From positions 5,014,299-5,078,298 of the forward strand of contig CM020620.1 in assembly GCA_009829735.1 (NCBI GenBank): DNA of 64,000 bases, read 5' to 3'. Made by a program: the position numbers and the translations under genes. Origin of the DNA: Pyropia yezoensis (lineage: Eukaryota > Rhodophyta > Bangiophyceae > Bangiales > Bangiaceae). This document shows, piece after piece, positions 1 to 10,314 of this stretch (position 1 is the first letter of the stretch; every line of letters begins with the position of its first letter). Under the pieces are notes generated by a model. It made no database searches and was not told where the DNA came from. It saw nothing but the letters and a program-made list of their open reading frames with translations.

Positions 1-1
1 G

Positions 2-970
2 GGGGGGGGGGGGGGGGACGCCGACCGCGCCGCCCTGCACGTTGGCAGCGCCCGACGGTACCGGTCCCGTCGGGACCGGCCGGCGGGGGTAGGGGCCGGG
101 TTTGGGGTAAGGGTAGGGGCCGGCGGCACCAGCACCACCGCCCCCGCTGGAGGGGCGGTGGTAGGGGGGAGCGGCGGCGGCGGGGTGGCCTCCCCCCCGC
201 CCCCCCCCCCCCCGAGCTGGTTTGCCATTGGCATCCTCCGCGGTGGCGTGGAGGCCAACCACGGCACCCTCCACCGGACGGCAGCAAGCCTCGGGGCCGC
301 CTACACGTTTACCATTGGCGCCCGCTACGCCAAGCGGGTGGAGGGGCGGGCCAACACGCTCGCCGGCCACCTGCCGCTCCTCTCCTTTGACACCATCTCT
401 GCGTTTGCGGCGGCGGCGCCGCACGGCGCGCCGTGGGTGGCCGTCGAGATGGGCGGCACGCCGCTCGAGGCGTTTGTCCACCCCCCCCGCGCCGTCTACG
501 TGCTGGGCTCCGAGGCGGGCGACGGCCTGCCGCCCGCCTTTGTGCGGCGGTGCCGGCACCACGTGGCGCTGCCGGCGGTGGGCGGGCGGGCGGGGGTGGC
601 GAGCTACAACGTCGCTGCCGCGTCGGCGATTGTCATGTGGGACCGGCACGTCAAGGGCATGGGGGGGTTACGCTTTGGGGGGGGGGGGGCGGGGGGGGCG
701 CGCCGCCGCGCCTCCGCTGCGGCCGGGCCCGACGAGCAGGCTGGCAGGGACGCGGGGGGGGGCGCCGCGGCCGGCGTGGGAAGCGCGGCGGCGGGCGTGG
801 CCGACGGGGTGCAGGGAGACGACGACGACGGGGATGAGCCGGAGGGCTCGGCTGGCGGGGCAGGGGGACTCGCCTGTGCCAATGGCGCCGCGGCGGGCGG
901 CGGGGCCGATGGGGATGGGGGCGCCGATGGGGTGGCGGCCGTGTCGGTGGGCCAAGGCTCATGTCCATGA
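2..970 (+). CDS. SpoU/TrmH-family RNA 2'-O-methyltransferase, partial at the left edge
   Basis: The frame is open from the window edge to a TGA at 968-970, so the N-terminus lies outside; the first in-window ATG (158) opens into a Gly/Pro-rich linker and is probably not the start. The recognisable domain follows. Motif 1 is GGVEANHGTLHRTAASLGA. The knot motif 2 is VYVLGSEAGDGLPPAF. Motif 3 is ASYNVAAASAIVMWDR. These are the three signatures of the SPOUT (SpoU) class, which methylates ribose 2'-hydroxyls in tRNA or rRNA using S-adenosylmethionine bound in a deep trefoil knot. After motif 3 come about 100 residues of low-complexity Ala/Gly with an acidic DDDDGDEPEG patch, unusual for the family and possibly a species-specific tail or partly intron. 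The tRNA or rRNA target cannot be told from the visible part. Confidence 0.8.
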   Translation, partial: GGGGGDADRAALHVGSARRYRSRRDRPAGVGAGFGVRVGAGGTSTTAPAGGAVVGGSGGGGVASPPPPPPPSWFAIGILRGGVEANHGTLHRTAASLGAAYTFTIGARYAKRVEGRANTLAGHLPLLSFDTISAFAAAAPHGAPWVAVEMGGTPLEAFVHPPRAVYVLGSEAGDGLPPAFVRRCRHHVALPAVGGRAGVASYNVAAASAIVMWDRHVKGMGGLRFGGGGAGGARRRASAAAGPDEQAGRDAGGGAAAGVGSAAAGVADGVQGDDDDGDEPEGSAGGAGGLACANGAAAGGGADGDGGADGVAAVSVGQGSCP

Positions 971-2837
971 AGGGATCGTGCGTCGCCGCCGCCGCTACTC
1001 TTTTGCAGTGCCCGTGGTGTGTCTGTGGCTACGGCGGGCGGGGGTCAACTGTGGACGCGCGGTGGTGGGCCGCTGCGTGCGGGGGGCCCGCCGCCGGCCA
1101 CCGCGGCAGCACCGGCCGCGGCAGCATCCGCCGCGACCGACGGCGAGGCGGTGCGCGGGGTTGGAAGGGCAGCGGCGGCGGCGGCGGCAGGGCGGACGGC
1201 TGCAGCACCCGCTGCGGCGTCGCCCGCGCACCCGCCGTGCGGCGGCGCGGGTGGTGGTGACCAGCTACCGCTACAAGACAGTACATTCACACCCGCACCA
1301 CCTGGCCGTCTGAGAGCTGACCCTCTGACGGCCGCGGCGCGTGGCGACGCCGTCGGCAGCAACGGGGGGGTTGGACCCAGGGGGGCAGGGCAGCAAGGCG
1401 GGGGACTCTTCCCCACCTTGCCCCCCCCACCCTCCTCTGTGGCCGCTCTGCTTGTTTTTGTTGTTGTGTTGCGTTGAGCTCTGGAGCTCTGGGAGAGGCC
1501 GCGCACCCCTCGTTCCTCATGGACGAGAGTGCGGCGCTTGGGCGGCGGCCGCCCCCCGTCCCTCTCTATGTACTCCCTCCGTGCCCTGCAGGGGCGACGG
1601 CGCGCCGCCGCGGTCGGCACGGCGCAGGCGGCCCCGCACGCGACACCCGGGTCGCCACGGAGGGAGCCGCCGGCCGTGCCACATCCGGAGGGGGTCGGCG
1701 GAGACGAGAGGGGTGGCGGGAGCGATGCCGTGCCCGCATGGCGATGGGGCTTGGCCATGGGAAAAAAAGGGGGAGGTCGGGGCGGCGACGGCGCGCGCCG
1801 TGCGGCGGCGGCGTGCCGTCCCCGCTCCTCTACTGCCGCCGCCTGCCCGTCTCGGCCGCCCGCGTATCGATGCCGCCGCCCGGCGGCCAGCCGTGGGTGG
1901 ACCACCCGCCACGGCTGGCGGCTTGGCGTCGACGGCCGCCGCCACGACGCCCGCAGACCGCCGGTACAGGATACGGCTCCCCCAGGCCGGCGGCACGCGG
2001 CGGGCGACGACGCCGGCGGTCTGGTCGCGCCACGGCGGCTACAAACCGCGGCGGTCGGGCGTGGCGGCGGTGGCGGTCTCCGCACCGCCGCCACGGCCGC
2101 GCCGCGCGGGGAGGGGGCAGCACGGACGAGCGGCTTTCGCCGTCGAGCGCCCGGGAGAGGCGCTCACGCCCACACGTGGCGGACTTTGTGGTGGTGGACT
2201 CTTGACAAATCTTCTCTTTCTGGCGTTGTTTGTGTCCATGGCGCGATGAAATAGATAGATACATCGTGGGCTGGTGACCCTGCACTACGGAGTGCGGCGG
2301 ATCAACGTTGCACGCGCCAAAAACAGGATTTTGGTGCCCATCCCGGGGGTCGCCTCTCGTGGCCCCCGCCGTCGCGGCGGCGCGCGCGGTGCGCGGCGTG
2401 CCATCGCTCCCCCCCCGGGTGGAGTCGTCGAGAAGGCGGACCCACCCTGCCAGTGGGCAATGGCCCACCGGCCCGCCTGACTCGCCGGCGGGGCCTTGAC
2501 AGCCCGTCTGTCGGTGCGCCACTGCAAGGCCACCCACCCCCACCCTCCCTCCCCCCCACACACCGACCGCCGACCGGGCGCTCGTCAGTGGAGGCCCTTT
2601 GGGGGGGGGATGGATCAGAGACAAGTGCTGGACATTAATTGCTGGCGGTGGCTCCCGGTGTGCGGCGGCGAGGGTGGAGAGAGAAGCGGGGGGGAGGGGG
2701 GCCTCGGCCAAATGACAATGAGCGCCCCGCGGGTCTGCTGTCTGCCCCCGACGGAGCTGCGCCGCCGCCGCGGAGGGGGGAGCGGTTGGTGTGCAGTTTT
2801 TTGTGTGACCCACAGCGCCCGCTGTGTGGGTGGGGTT

Positions 2838-2865
2838 GGGGGGGGGGGGGGGGGGGGGGGGGGGG
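2838..2865 (+). repeat. G homopolymer of about 28
   Basis: An uninterrupted G run. It may form a G-quadruplex, and length errors in sequencing are likely here. Confidence 0.9.
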
Positions 2866-3770
2866 TGGCGTCGCCGGCGCGACGTTTCCTCTTGCAGCGC
2901 CCCCACACGGAACGCCCACGACGTGGCACGCTGTGGGTGCGCGACGCCGACGCGGCGGGAGTTAGCGAGGGGGCTGGCTGTATGTCCCCACTTTTCCCGC
3001 CTGGCGTCCAAAACGTGCAGAGCTGGTTGGCGACGTTTTGCTCGCGGGTCGTTGTCATTATTGGGAGCGACGGGATTCTTGGGTGCGTTGCCGTCGGGGG
3101 TATGCACCTGAGCGCCTGAGCGGCTCTTCCCATCAGCCAAAGGAGCGCGCCGGGAGTGGGGGGAGGGGGGCTGTTGGGACTCTCCCCCTCCCCCCATCAC
3201 GGCTGTGTGTGTGTCGCCCGTCGCTCATGTGGGCGGGGTGGCACACACCCCTTTTGCACACCCGCCCGCAGCGGCTGCGGCAGCCGGCTGCCACCCGGGC
3301 GCGTGTCAGAGCGCACGGTGGAGGCAGCTCTCGGTGGAGGACGAGGCGGTTGCTGGTGCGTGGGGTGGGTGGGTGGGTGGTTGGGGGGGGGGGGGGAGGA
3401 TCCTCCTAGGAGCGCCCGACGACCGTGGGAGCAGCAGGGAGCGCGGCAGGGTGGCGGGGGAGTCCCCCCCGCCCTTTTTCTCTCTTGTCCATCGTATCCG
3501 TTTGGGGGGTGTGGGGAGGGGGTGGGTGGGGGGTGAGGCGCCCGCCGCGTCGACGCGCGCGTCTGACAGCCGCGCGGCCGCCCGCGCGGCCGCCGTGCGC
3601 GGCCGCCAGCGCCTCTTTTTTTTTTTCCCCGCCCCCCGGTGGGTGGTGGGGTCCCTCCTCACCCTCCTCCTCCCTCCTGTTCGCATCCCTTGCTGGGGAG
3701 GCGGCTGACGTATCCCCCCTGTGCCATCGTCTGTGGACTGGGGTGGCCGTCTGTCGGCACTTGCGTCGTC

Positions 3771-3794
3771 GGGGGGGGGGGGGGGGGGGGGGGG
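3771..3794 (+). repeat. G homopolymer of about 24
   Basis: A second uninterrupted G run, followed within 150 bases by a C run at about 3908-3923. Both lie in the gene-free stretch upstream of the VWA/lectin gene. Confidence 0.9.
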
Positions 3795-4732
3795 CGGCGG
3801 GGAGGGGGGGGCGAGCCCGCACACACCGCGTATCGGAGGGGCCTCGAGGGTGTGTCAGTGTAGGCTGGGCGGCAAGGCGGTTTGGGTAGCCGCCAACGCG
3901 GCCGTTGCCCCCCCCCCCCCCCCGCCCGACGCGCGCTGCTGCTGCTGCTGCTGCTGCTGCCGGTCGTGCGGGACACCCGCGGCAAACCGGGGCGGGGGAC
4001 TCGCCGCCAGGCCGCTGTGGGGGGTGTGGCCGCTTCCCCAACGGCGGCGCTCCTCCTGTTTCCTTTTTTTTTTTTTCTTCCTCCCCTCACCGCCCGCCCC
4101 CGCCACCGCTCTACTAGCTATAGGGCCTGTGCTGCACAGGAGGCGCGGCGCTTGCGGGGGGGGGACGGGAGGGGCGGCGGGACTGGGCTGCGCGGCGGTG
4201 CGGCAACACGGGGGCGCGCACGCCCGCCACACACACGCACCCCCCCCCCCCTCCTCCCCGTTGGTGCCACCGCCAGTGCGCGTGCCCCGTGCCTGGGGGG
4301 GCCAAGCGGCCGCCACGCACGCTCGCGGGCGGGTGGGGGGGTGCCGCATCTGGGCGGCGCGGGGGGAGGGGCGTGGGGGCTGTTCTGTTCCGCGCTGGTG
4401 GTGTCCTTCTTTTTTGTTGGCGACGCCCCCTCCCTGATCGCCGCGGCGCACCGCACCGCACCCTACCGGCGGCGGTGCCCCTGCCGCTGCCGCGGGTGCG
4501 TGGGTGGGTGCAGGGTGGGTGGCGCTACGTCGGTAGGCCCTTCCCTTGCGCTCCGGGAAGGAGACGCGGCGGTGCCCCTGCTACCCCCCCCCCCGCCCGC
4601 GCTCCCACCCCCTACCGTCCCGTCTCCTCGTCCCCGTTACGCTCCCCACCTTCTTTTCTTCCCTGCAAGGGGCCGCCCCGTTGGGTGGCGGCCGTCCCGG
4701 CGGCCGGGCCGCGTGCGCGGCGGTGCGCACGC

Positions 4733-7327
4733 ATGGCGCGCCTCGGGCGGACCACCGCCGCCGCCGCCGCGGCGGTGGCGGTGGCGGCCGCGGCCGCGGC
4801 GGCCGCCACCCTCTGCCTGGCCCCCACCGGCGCGGCGGCGCAGGCGCCGCCTGCGCCCGGCGGGAGCCCCGCCGACCTGGCCACCGTGGAGCTGACGAGA
4901 CGCAAGGCCAAGATCCTGGTCGACGTCGCCTTTGCGGCGCGGCGGGTGCTCACCGACGAGTCCCGCTGCGACGCCGACCGGTCGTGCAGCTGCTCCCAGT
5001 CGTCGTGCGCAAAGGCCATGCCCGACACCCTCACGTGCACCGACCGGCTGGGCCCCGAAGGGCGGGCGTGCCAGGACCTGCCCGGCCAGCCGGGCACGTG
5101 CACGGCGCGGCGGCTGGACTTTAAAAACGCCTACGTGCACGTTGCGCCGGGGCTGCTCAACGCGGCGGGGCGGACGACGGAGGCCAACCTGGCCGAGGAC
5201 ATTTGTTTCACAAAGGCGCTCAACCCGGTGTTTGAGCGCTTCGCCGGAAACGGCACGGGGCCGTGGACCTACTTTGCTTCCGCGTCGGGGATGATCCGCC
5301 TCTACCCGGGGTCCGCCCTCCAGTCGGGCGACGACTACACCCAGTGCGCGACGTACGACCCGCGGCTGCGGCCGTGGTACGTGGTCGGCTCGGGGGGGCT
5401 CAAGGACTTTGTCATCCTCGTCGACGCGTCCAGGTCGATGCGGCAGCCCCTCGAGAAGGGGGAGGGGAACGCCAATGCGACACGGAGCAACGAGGCGTTC
5501 CGCTTTGTGACGGAGCTGATGAACACCTTTCAAGACAATGACGCGGTGGGGGTGGTGGTGTACGGCCTCGACACGCCGTCGGGGGTGGAGGTACTCAGCG
5601 CGGGCGACAAGCCGGGCATGTCGTTTGCAAAGCAGGCCGCCCAGCGGGAGATGCTCAACCGCCTCGAGACGCTGAACACGTCGATGGCGCTGGCCAACCC
5701 GGACAAGGCGCTGGACACTGCTTTTGACCTCCTCAACAACGAGCTGAGGCCGAATGGCCAGACGGCCAACTGCACCCGCGTCATTTTCATGCTGTCGGGC
5801 TCTCCGGCGGGCGCCACCCAATGCGAAGACGCGTGCGCAAAAGCGCCGCCGTCGCAGCCGTGCACGTGCAAAGAGGATGTGCTCGCGCGCGTCACCACGC
5901 GGCAAGAGGCCCTCGCCAATGCAACGGGACGGGGAGCGCTCGTGGCGACCGTAACACTGGGCGACACGGCGGATGACAGCCTGCTGCGGCAGACCTCTTG
6001 TCTGCCCCTCTCCCAGGGCGTGTGGACTCACGTGGCCGCCGCGAATGAAAACATCATCACGACGCTCAATCCGTTTTACCGCCTGCTGTCTTCGTCCCAA
6101 TGGTCGCCCGACCCACCAAAGGTGGAAAACGCTGTCGCGTCCGAGCTGTACGACGACGCGGGTGGCTTTGGCCGTATGACCTCCCTGACGCTGCCCATTT
6201 ATGGGACCAACCGGGCGCTGCTAGGGCTGGTCGGCACGGACATTACGCTTCGGGAGCTGAAAGAAGCGGCGGGGGACTCACTAGCGGTGGTGCAGCGGTC
6301 ACTGAACCAGCGGGCGCCCAAGTGTAGGACCGATTTCAAGGAGAAGAAGCCGCTGGTCCTGTCAGGCTGTGAGGTCCAAGAGGCTCGGGGAGCAGACTTC
6401 TGCCCAGCGCTGGCAGACGTGCAGCGGCGGGCGTGGGAGAAGGCCCGCTACGACTGCTGGCAGGGCGGCAGGAACACCGTGTACGTGCCGTACCCGACCA
6501 AGTCGAGCCGTGCAGAGGCGGACGCCTGGTGCCGGTTGCGCCACCCTGGTGGTACGCTCGCGATCATCGAAGACGCGACCGACAATGGGCTGGTCTCGTC
6601 GCTCCTTGGTGAAGACGGTACATGGCTGGGGGTGACCCGCCCAGAAGGTTCCACGGGCACCACCTCCTGGGTCAACGACCGCCCGACTGGTGCCGGCAAT
6701 GGCAGCCCGGGCGGCGCTGCATTCCGATCCTGGGCGCGGGAACAGCCGGCGTCGGAGCAGGACCTGACCTGCGTCGCAGCCGACCGGCGGGGGGGGAAGG
6801 ACAACTGGTTCGCGAGCGACTGCATCCGCCCGCGGCATGTGCTGTGCTCCTTCCCCCTGGCGCAGCTACCGAATGTGACTCTGTGTTCGGGCACCACTCT
6901 CAAGCTGCTGGAGCGCCCAAAGGAGGTCCCCAACGTGCCGAACGAGTCCAACCCCGGCCCTGGCGTCACTTCCCTGCAGTGCAAGGAGGAGACGGGCAAC
7001 CCGGTGGATGCGCCCCGGTGCGAAAGCCTCACCTCTGAGCCGCTCTGTCCGATTGGCAGCGTCGACAATGCGTGCAACAACTTTTGTTGCCCCGGCTGCT
7101 CCTGCCGCTTTGACGTCACCGCCGGGCCGCCAGGAGATGGCGACGGCCTGTCCGTAGGGGAAATCATCGGCATTGTCGCGGGCGTGGCTGTGGGATTGCT
7201 CGTCGTGGCGGGGCTGGCGCTCGTGGCGCTCAGCCGGCGCAGGGGACAAGTGGAACTACCGCTGCCGCTGCCGCTGGATGATGATGGTGGCATGCACTTT
7301 GACGATTTTCACCTGGATGGCAAGTAG
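4733..7327 (+). CDS. Type I membrane protein with VWA-N/Cache, VWA, second Cache and C-type lectin domains
   Basis: An 864-residue single-exon protein. The start at 4733 is chosen because it opens a signal peptide (MARLGRTTAAAAAAVAVAAA, ending near residue 37); the frame is open further upstream but has no motif. Residues 50-220 resemble the VWA_N/Cache region of calcium-channel alpha2delta and CACHD1-like proteins, ending in YDPRLRPWYV (about 207-216). A von Willebrand A domain follows with the MIDAS motif DASRSM near 229. A second Cache-like segment has YGTNRALLGLVGTDITL near 489. A C-type lectin domain spans about 575-705 (EADAWCRLRHPGG, SWVNDRP, RPRHVLCSF), then a Cys-rich stalk (CCPGCSC), a membrane span at about 811-834 and a short acidic cytoplasmic tail. 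Inferred role: surface sensing or adhesion with metal-dependent ligand binding and possibly sugar binding. The family assignment is firm; the ligand is unknown. Confidence 0.88.
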   Translation: MARLGRTTAAAAAAVAVAAAAAAAATLCLAPTGAAAQAPPAPGGSPADLATVELTRRKAKILVDVAFAARRVLTDESRCDADRSCSCSQSSCAKAMPDTLTCTDRLGPEGRACQDLPGQPGTCTARRLDFKNAYVHVAPGLLNAAGRTTEANLAEDICFTKALNPVFERFAGNGTGPWTYFASASGMIRLYPGSALQSGDDYTQCATYDPRLRPWYVVGSGGLKDFVILVDASRSMRQPLEKGEGNANATRSNEAFRFVTELMNTFQDNDAVGVVVYGLDTPSGVEVLSAGDKPGMSFAKQAAQREMLNRLETLNTSMALANPDKALDTAFDLLNNELRPNGQTANCTRVIFMLSGSPAGATQCEDACAKAPPSQPCTCKEDVLARVTTRQEALANATGRGALVATVTLGDTADDSLLRQTSCLPLSQGVWTHVAAANENIITTLNPFYRLLSSSQWSPDPPKVENAVASELYDDAGGFGRMTSLTLPIYGTNRALLGLVGTDITLRELKEAAGDSLAVVQRSLNQRAPKCRTDFKEKKPLVLSGCEVQEARGADFCPALADVQRRAWEKARYDCWQGGRNTVYVPYPTKSSRAEADAWCRLRHPGGTLAIIEDATDNGLVSSLLGEDGTWLGVTRPEGSTGTTSWVNDRPTGAGNGSPGGAAFRSWAREQPASEQDLTCVAADRRGGKDNWFASDCIRPRHVLCSFPLAQLPNVTLCSGTTLKLLERPKEVPNVPNESNPGPGVTSLQCKEETGNPVDAPRCESLTSEPLCPIGSVDNACNNFCCPGCSCRFDVTAGPPGDGDGLSVGEIIGIVAGVAVGLLVVAGLALVALSRRRGQVELPLPLPLDDDGGMHFDDFHLDGK

Positions 7328-7408
7328 GAGTGGCTGCTCGTGGACCAGTGGATGGTGTGTCGGGGGGGGCGGAGGGCGAAGCGGTCGGACGCAGCGAGCG
7401 CGGGGGGC

Positions 7409-7414
7409 AATAAA
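7409..7414 (+). promoter_or_regulatory. AATAAA polyadenylation signal of the VWA/lectin gene
   Basis: AATAAA lies 82 bases after the stop codon, in the expected place for 3'-end formation in this 360-base gap between two convergent genes. Confidence 0.6.
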
Positions 7415-7529
7415 TCGTGTGACATGGCAATTCCAGTACATCTCGTTGTCTCGACAAGTACATACGGAACAAGCGTAAAAACCCGAACAAGAAGGAAGAG
7501 CGTGGGGATTGTCACGGGGCTGTCGGCCG

Positions 7530-7627
7530 ACGCTTCGCAACCAGCTTCTCGACCCACGCTTCAACTAGCTGCTGGCACCACGCTTCAACGAGCTTCACGA
7601 CCAACGATTCAACCAGCTTCTCTCCGC
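7530..7627. repeat. Four tandem units of 24-26 bases
   Basis: Units start at 7530, 7556, 7580 and 7604; each begins ACG(C/A)TTC and contains an AGCT core. They lie between the convergent 3' ends of the VWA/lectin and phycoerythrin gamma genes. Confidence 0.7.
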
Positions 7628-7687
7628 CAATACCCGCGTCGGATGCTCTCATGCCCCCGTTGACTGCATTGACTGCCACTTCGCTAC

Positions 7688-8947
7688 TCAATAGCGAGCA
7701 GTCGAAGGCCGCATCGCCGCCGCAACGGCAGGATACGCGCCAAACAAGTTGTCCTCGTAGCTGCAGCCGTGCCCAAAGTGCTGACGTGCGTACGCGGCGG
7801 AATCGTACTTTGCCTGCGCGGCCGCCCCCGCCGGCAGCGCCGCCGACCGGAACTTGGCGGCCAGCGCCTGGACGCGCTTGGCGTCTGCCTCCCCCTTAGT
7901 CCCCCCGTCCGAGCACGACGGCTCGTACACCCCATACGGCACCGCCCGGCGCTTCATTGCACCGTCCACGCAGCGGACCATGTAGGCCTCAGCGGGGGTG
8001 GCGGGGACCCCGTACCGCACGCACGTGCGGCCGGCTTCCGCGGCGCCAAGGACCACTGCGGCAGCGGCGGCGGGGAAGCGGCCGACCAGGTACGCCTCGT
8101 ACGTGCAGTCGCCGGCGACGGTGAGAGCGCGGCGGCGGGTCTCGAAGAAGTCGCCGAGCTTTTGCGCCGACGACCGGTGGTTGGCGCGGAAGGCGGTGGA
8201 GAGGGCATCCTTGCGGGACGCCTCGGCGTGGCCCTTTGCGGAGCCCTCAGTGCACGAAGGGTCGTACTGAACGACAGGGGTACAAGAGGGCGTGAACAAT
8301 CCATACAAGCAGCATAACCGTCGGATGGGATGGGTTAATGGCTCTGCCACGCAGCCGCGCCACGCACCGCACGTCCGTGTTCAGTGTGGTCATCGACCTG
8401 TAGGAGACAGGCCAGCAAGAGCTGACACTCCCCCCCCTCCACAGCCCCAGCCCTTCAGCCCTGTCAAGAAACGTACCACACCAGCCGGGTTGGCCTGCCG
8501 CTTGTACTGCGAGCGGACACGCTCAGCGACGTAGGCGTCCGCCTTGGGCCCGTCCCGTGCCCGAACGCCCGTCACCGCGGCGGCGCCACGGCCCTGGGGA
8601 GCCTGGCGGAGGGCGACCAGCTTGGACAGGTACTGGGCCCAGGTGCCGGCGGCCAGCTGGGAGCCCGCCGACATGGAGGCGGGGGAAAAGCCCGTCATGC
8701 GGGAGTACTTGTCCAGGCCGCTAGAGCGGGCGCCCATCGACGCGTACTTGTCCGCCGCCGGCGTGCCGCCGGCCATGCGCGCGTACTTGTCCATGTCCAC
8801 CCCAAACCGCATGGTGGGGGCCGCCGCCGTCCCCGCCGCCGCCGCCGCCGCCGGTGACGGACGGGCGCGGCCGACACGGGCGGCGCCCGCCGTCCACGCG
8901 GTCCGGCCGGCGGTGGGGGCGGGCGTCCACGCAGACGCAAAGGCCAT
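7688..8947 (-). CDS. R-phycoerythrin gamma subunit (chromophore-bearing phycobilisome rod linker), two exons
   Basis: Exon 1 is 8947-8477 and exon 2 is 8266-7688; the 210-base phase-0 intron (8476-8267) starts GTACGT and ends TTCAG. The joined product is 349 residues. It starts MAFASAWTPAPTAG, an Ala/Thr-rich plastid transit peptide, then has three DKY(A/S)xM repeats. Two duplicated linker modules follow: GVYDPSCTEGSAKGHAEASR, which spans the splice, and GVYEPSCSDGGTKGEADAKR; each continues to a Cys-containing end (GDCTYEAY, HGCSYEDN). The duplication confirms the splice sites. Red-algal gamma subunits known from Aglaothamnion have the same plan, and their Cys residues carry phycoerythrobilin or phycourobilin. 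The protein sits inside the phycoerythrin hexamer stack in the plastid. It is nuclear-encoded and of normal family length plus a longer leader. Confidence 0.9.
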
Positions 8948-10150
8948 GGTGGTGCGAGGGGTTTGGTTGGGGGTGCGCCTTTTGGGGCCGACCTGCCGCC
9001 CCGAGCCGTGCGAGAGCGGACGTGTGTGGCGTGTACGCGCGGCTGGCGATGGACACCGTCCGCGAGAAGAGCGAGTAAGCAACGCAGCGAGGGGATGGCA
9101 GCAGCTACAACCCACGGGGTGCCGCCCACGGGGGGGGAAAGAAGGGCCACTAGGGTGAATGGAAAGCCTACGCGGCAGAAGAAACCTGTGCGCGTGCGTG
9201 GGCGCACGTTGTTGCTGCTGGCCACCCCCCCCCCTGTCCCCCCCCAACGCTTTTGACCACCCGTGGAGTGGGCGTGAGGGGTGGGCGGCGGCCCGGGTGC
9301 CCCGGCGGGCTACGTGTGGGCGCAGTGACCCGCCGCCAAGCCCCCACGGGCGCGCCACCGGAGGGGAAGGAGCGCGCCCCAGTGGCGGAGTGCCGTCCGT
9401 CCGCGGCCGAGGTGCAGATCCACAGCCCTCCCACCAGCCGCGGCAGGCCGCGGCCTGCCAGCCGCTGGGCCGCGGCGGCAAGAACCCTGCCGCCCAGCGC
9501 GGTGGTTGGTCGGCCCGCTGATCTCCAACCGCCCCCCCCCGCTCCCGCCCGGGCTCGCGGGCGCGCCACAGAGCGGCGCGCAAGCCGCCGGCCGCTCTGC
9601 AGATGTGTGCGCGCGCGCAGATGCGCGCGAGCTTGGCCCCCACAGGCTGCTGCAGCTGCAGCCTGCTGCGGCGAGCCGAACGAGCGGCGCCAGCTGCAGC
9701 CAGCTGGCGGCCGGCCCGCGGAGGGCGTGTGGGGTCGTCACTGGCGAGTCGCCCCTCCACAGCGTCCCACCGGCGCGGTGCAAACGGTTCCCAGCAGGAA
9801 GAGCAACGCCGGGGGCCGTGCAACCCCTCGGCCAAGGGGGGGGACCAGCCGCCCTGCCGCTCCACCAGTCCGCCGCCCCTCCTATGCACTGTACAGTACA
9901 TACATACGCGCGGTGGGTTCCCCCCCCGCTCCTGCCCCCGCGGGTGGGGGACGCGGCCGTGCATCCTTTAGGCAGAGGCGCCGGGCGGGAGACCCCCCCC
10001 GGCGGGGTGGCCACCGACCCTGCCCGTCCCGCCACTGCGGTGGTGGCGGCGGCCCCCCGCAACCGACGCGACGGCGGTGGTCGCTGTGGCGACCATCCCC
10101 GCTGGGACCTCCCGATGGCTGACGACGGGGTACAGGCACGGTTTTCACGA
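8948..10150. other. Upstream region of the phycoerythrin gamma gene; no gene seen
   Basis: About 1.2 kb that should hold the promoter and 5'UTR of the minus-strand gamma gene. It contains G/C runs and Ala/Arg-rich open frames on both strands with no domain. The GC-rich character ends abruptly near 10150. Confidence 0.5.
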
Positions 10151-10235
10151 GTTTAATGATTGCATTTTAAAATTTAAATTAAAGCATAGATTAAAGCCTG
10201 GATTAATCAAACCCCGGAACCGACCGTTGCTTTAA
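10151..10235. other. AT-rich border with repeated TTAA/ATTAA motifs
   Basis: An abrupt change from GC-rich DNA to AT-rich DNA with several TTAA-containing words. A similar AT-rich patch lies at 12483-12545. The two may mark ends of older inserted DNA, but no clean inverted repeat joins them. Confidence 0.4.
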
Positions 10236-10314
10236 TCATACAGCACTTATCAGCAGTAAGTATACAAAATCCTGTACCCACCGCTGCCGCTGCTGCGCAC
10301 AGAACAACTGTCGC

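Larger units (their letters stand above)
971..4732. other. 3.8 kb without a supportable gene; very GC-rich, G/C homopolymer-rich
   Basis: Many long frames are open on both strands, but all are Arg/Pro/Gly/Ala-rich with no motif, as expected when stop codons are rare in GC-rich DNA. The best candidate for real coding is a plus frame at about 1850-2249 with strongly GC-ending codons, but it has no recognisable domain. The stretch includes G runs, a CTG microsatellite near 3935-3960, and a T-rich tract at 4062-4076. A pyrimidine tract followed by CAAG near 4660-4672 could be a 3' splice site for a 5'UTR intron of the next gene. Confidence 0.5.

Noticed and set aside
1045-3200. Long minus-strand frames rich in Arg/Pro over 1-3 kb
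   Set aside because: No motif, no codon preference like the host genes; expected when stops are rare in GC-rich DNA.
4289-4732. Upstream in-frame extension of the VWA/lectin protein
   Set aside because: It would bury the clear signal peptide at residue 149; the extension is low-complexity.
4637-6100. 487-codon minus frame antisense to the VWA/lectin gene
   Set aside because: Mirror of a strongly supported gene; Arg/His-rich with no domain.
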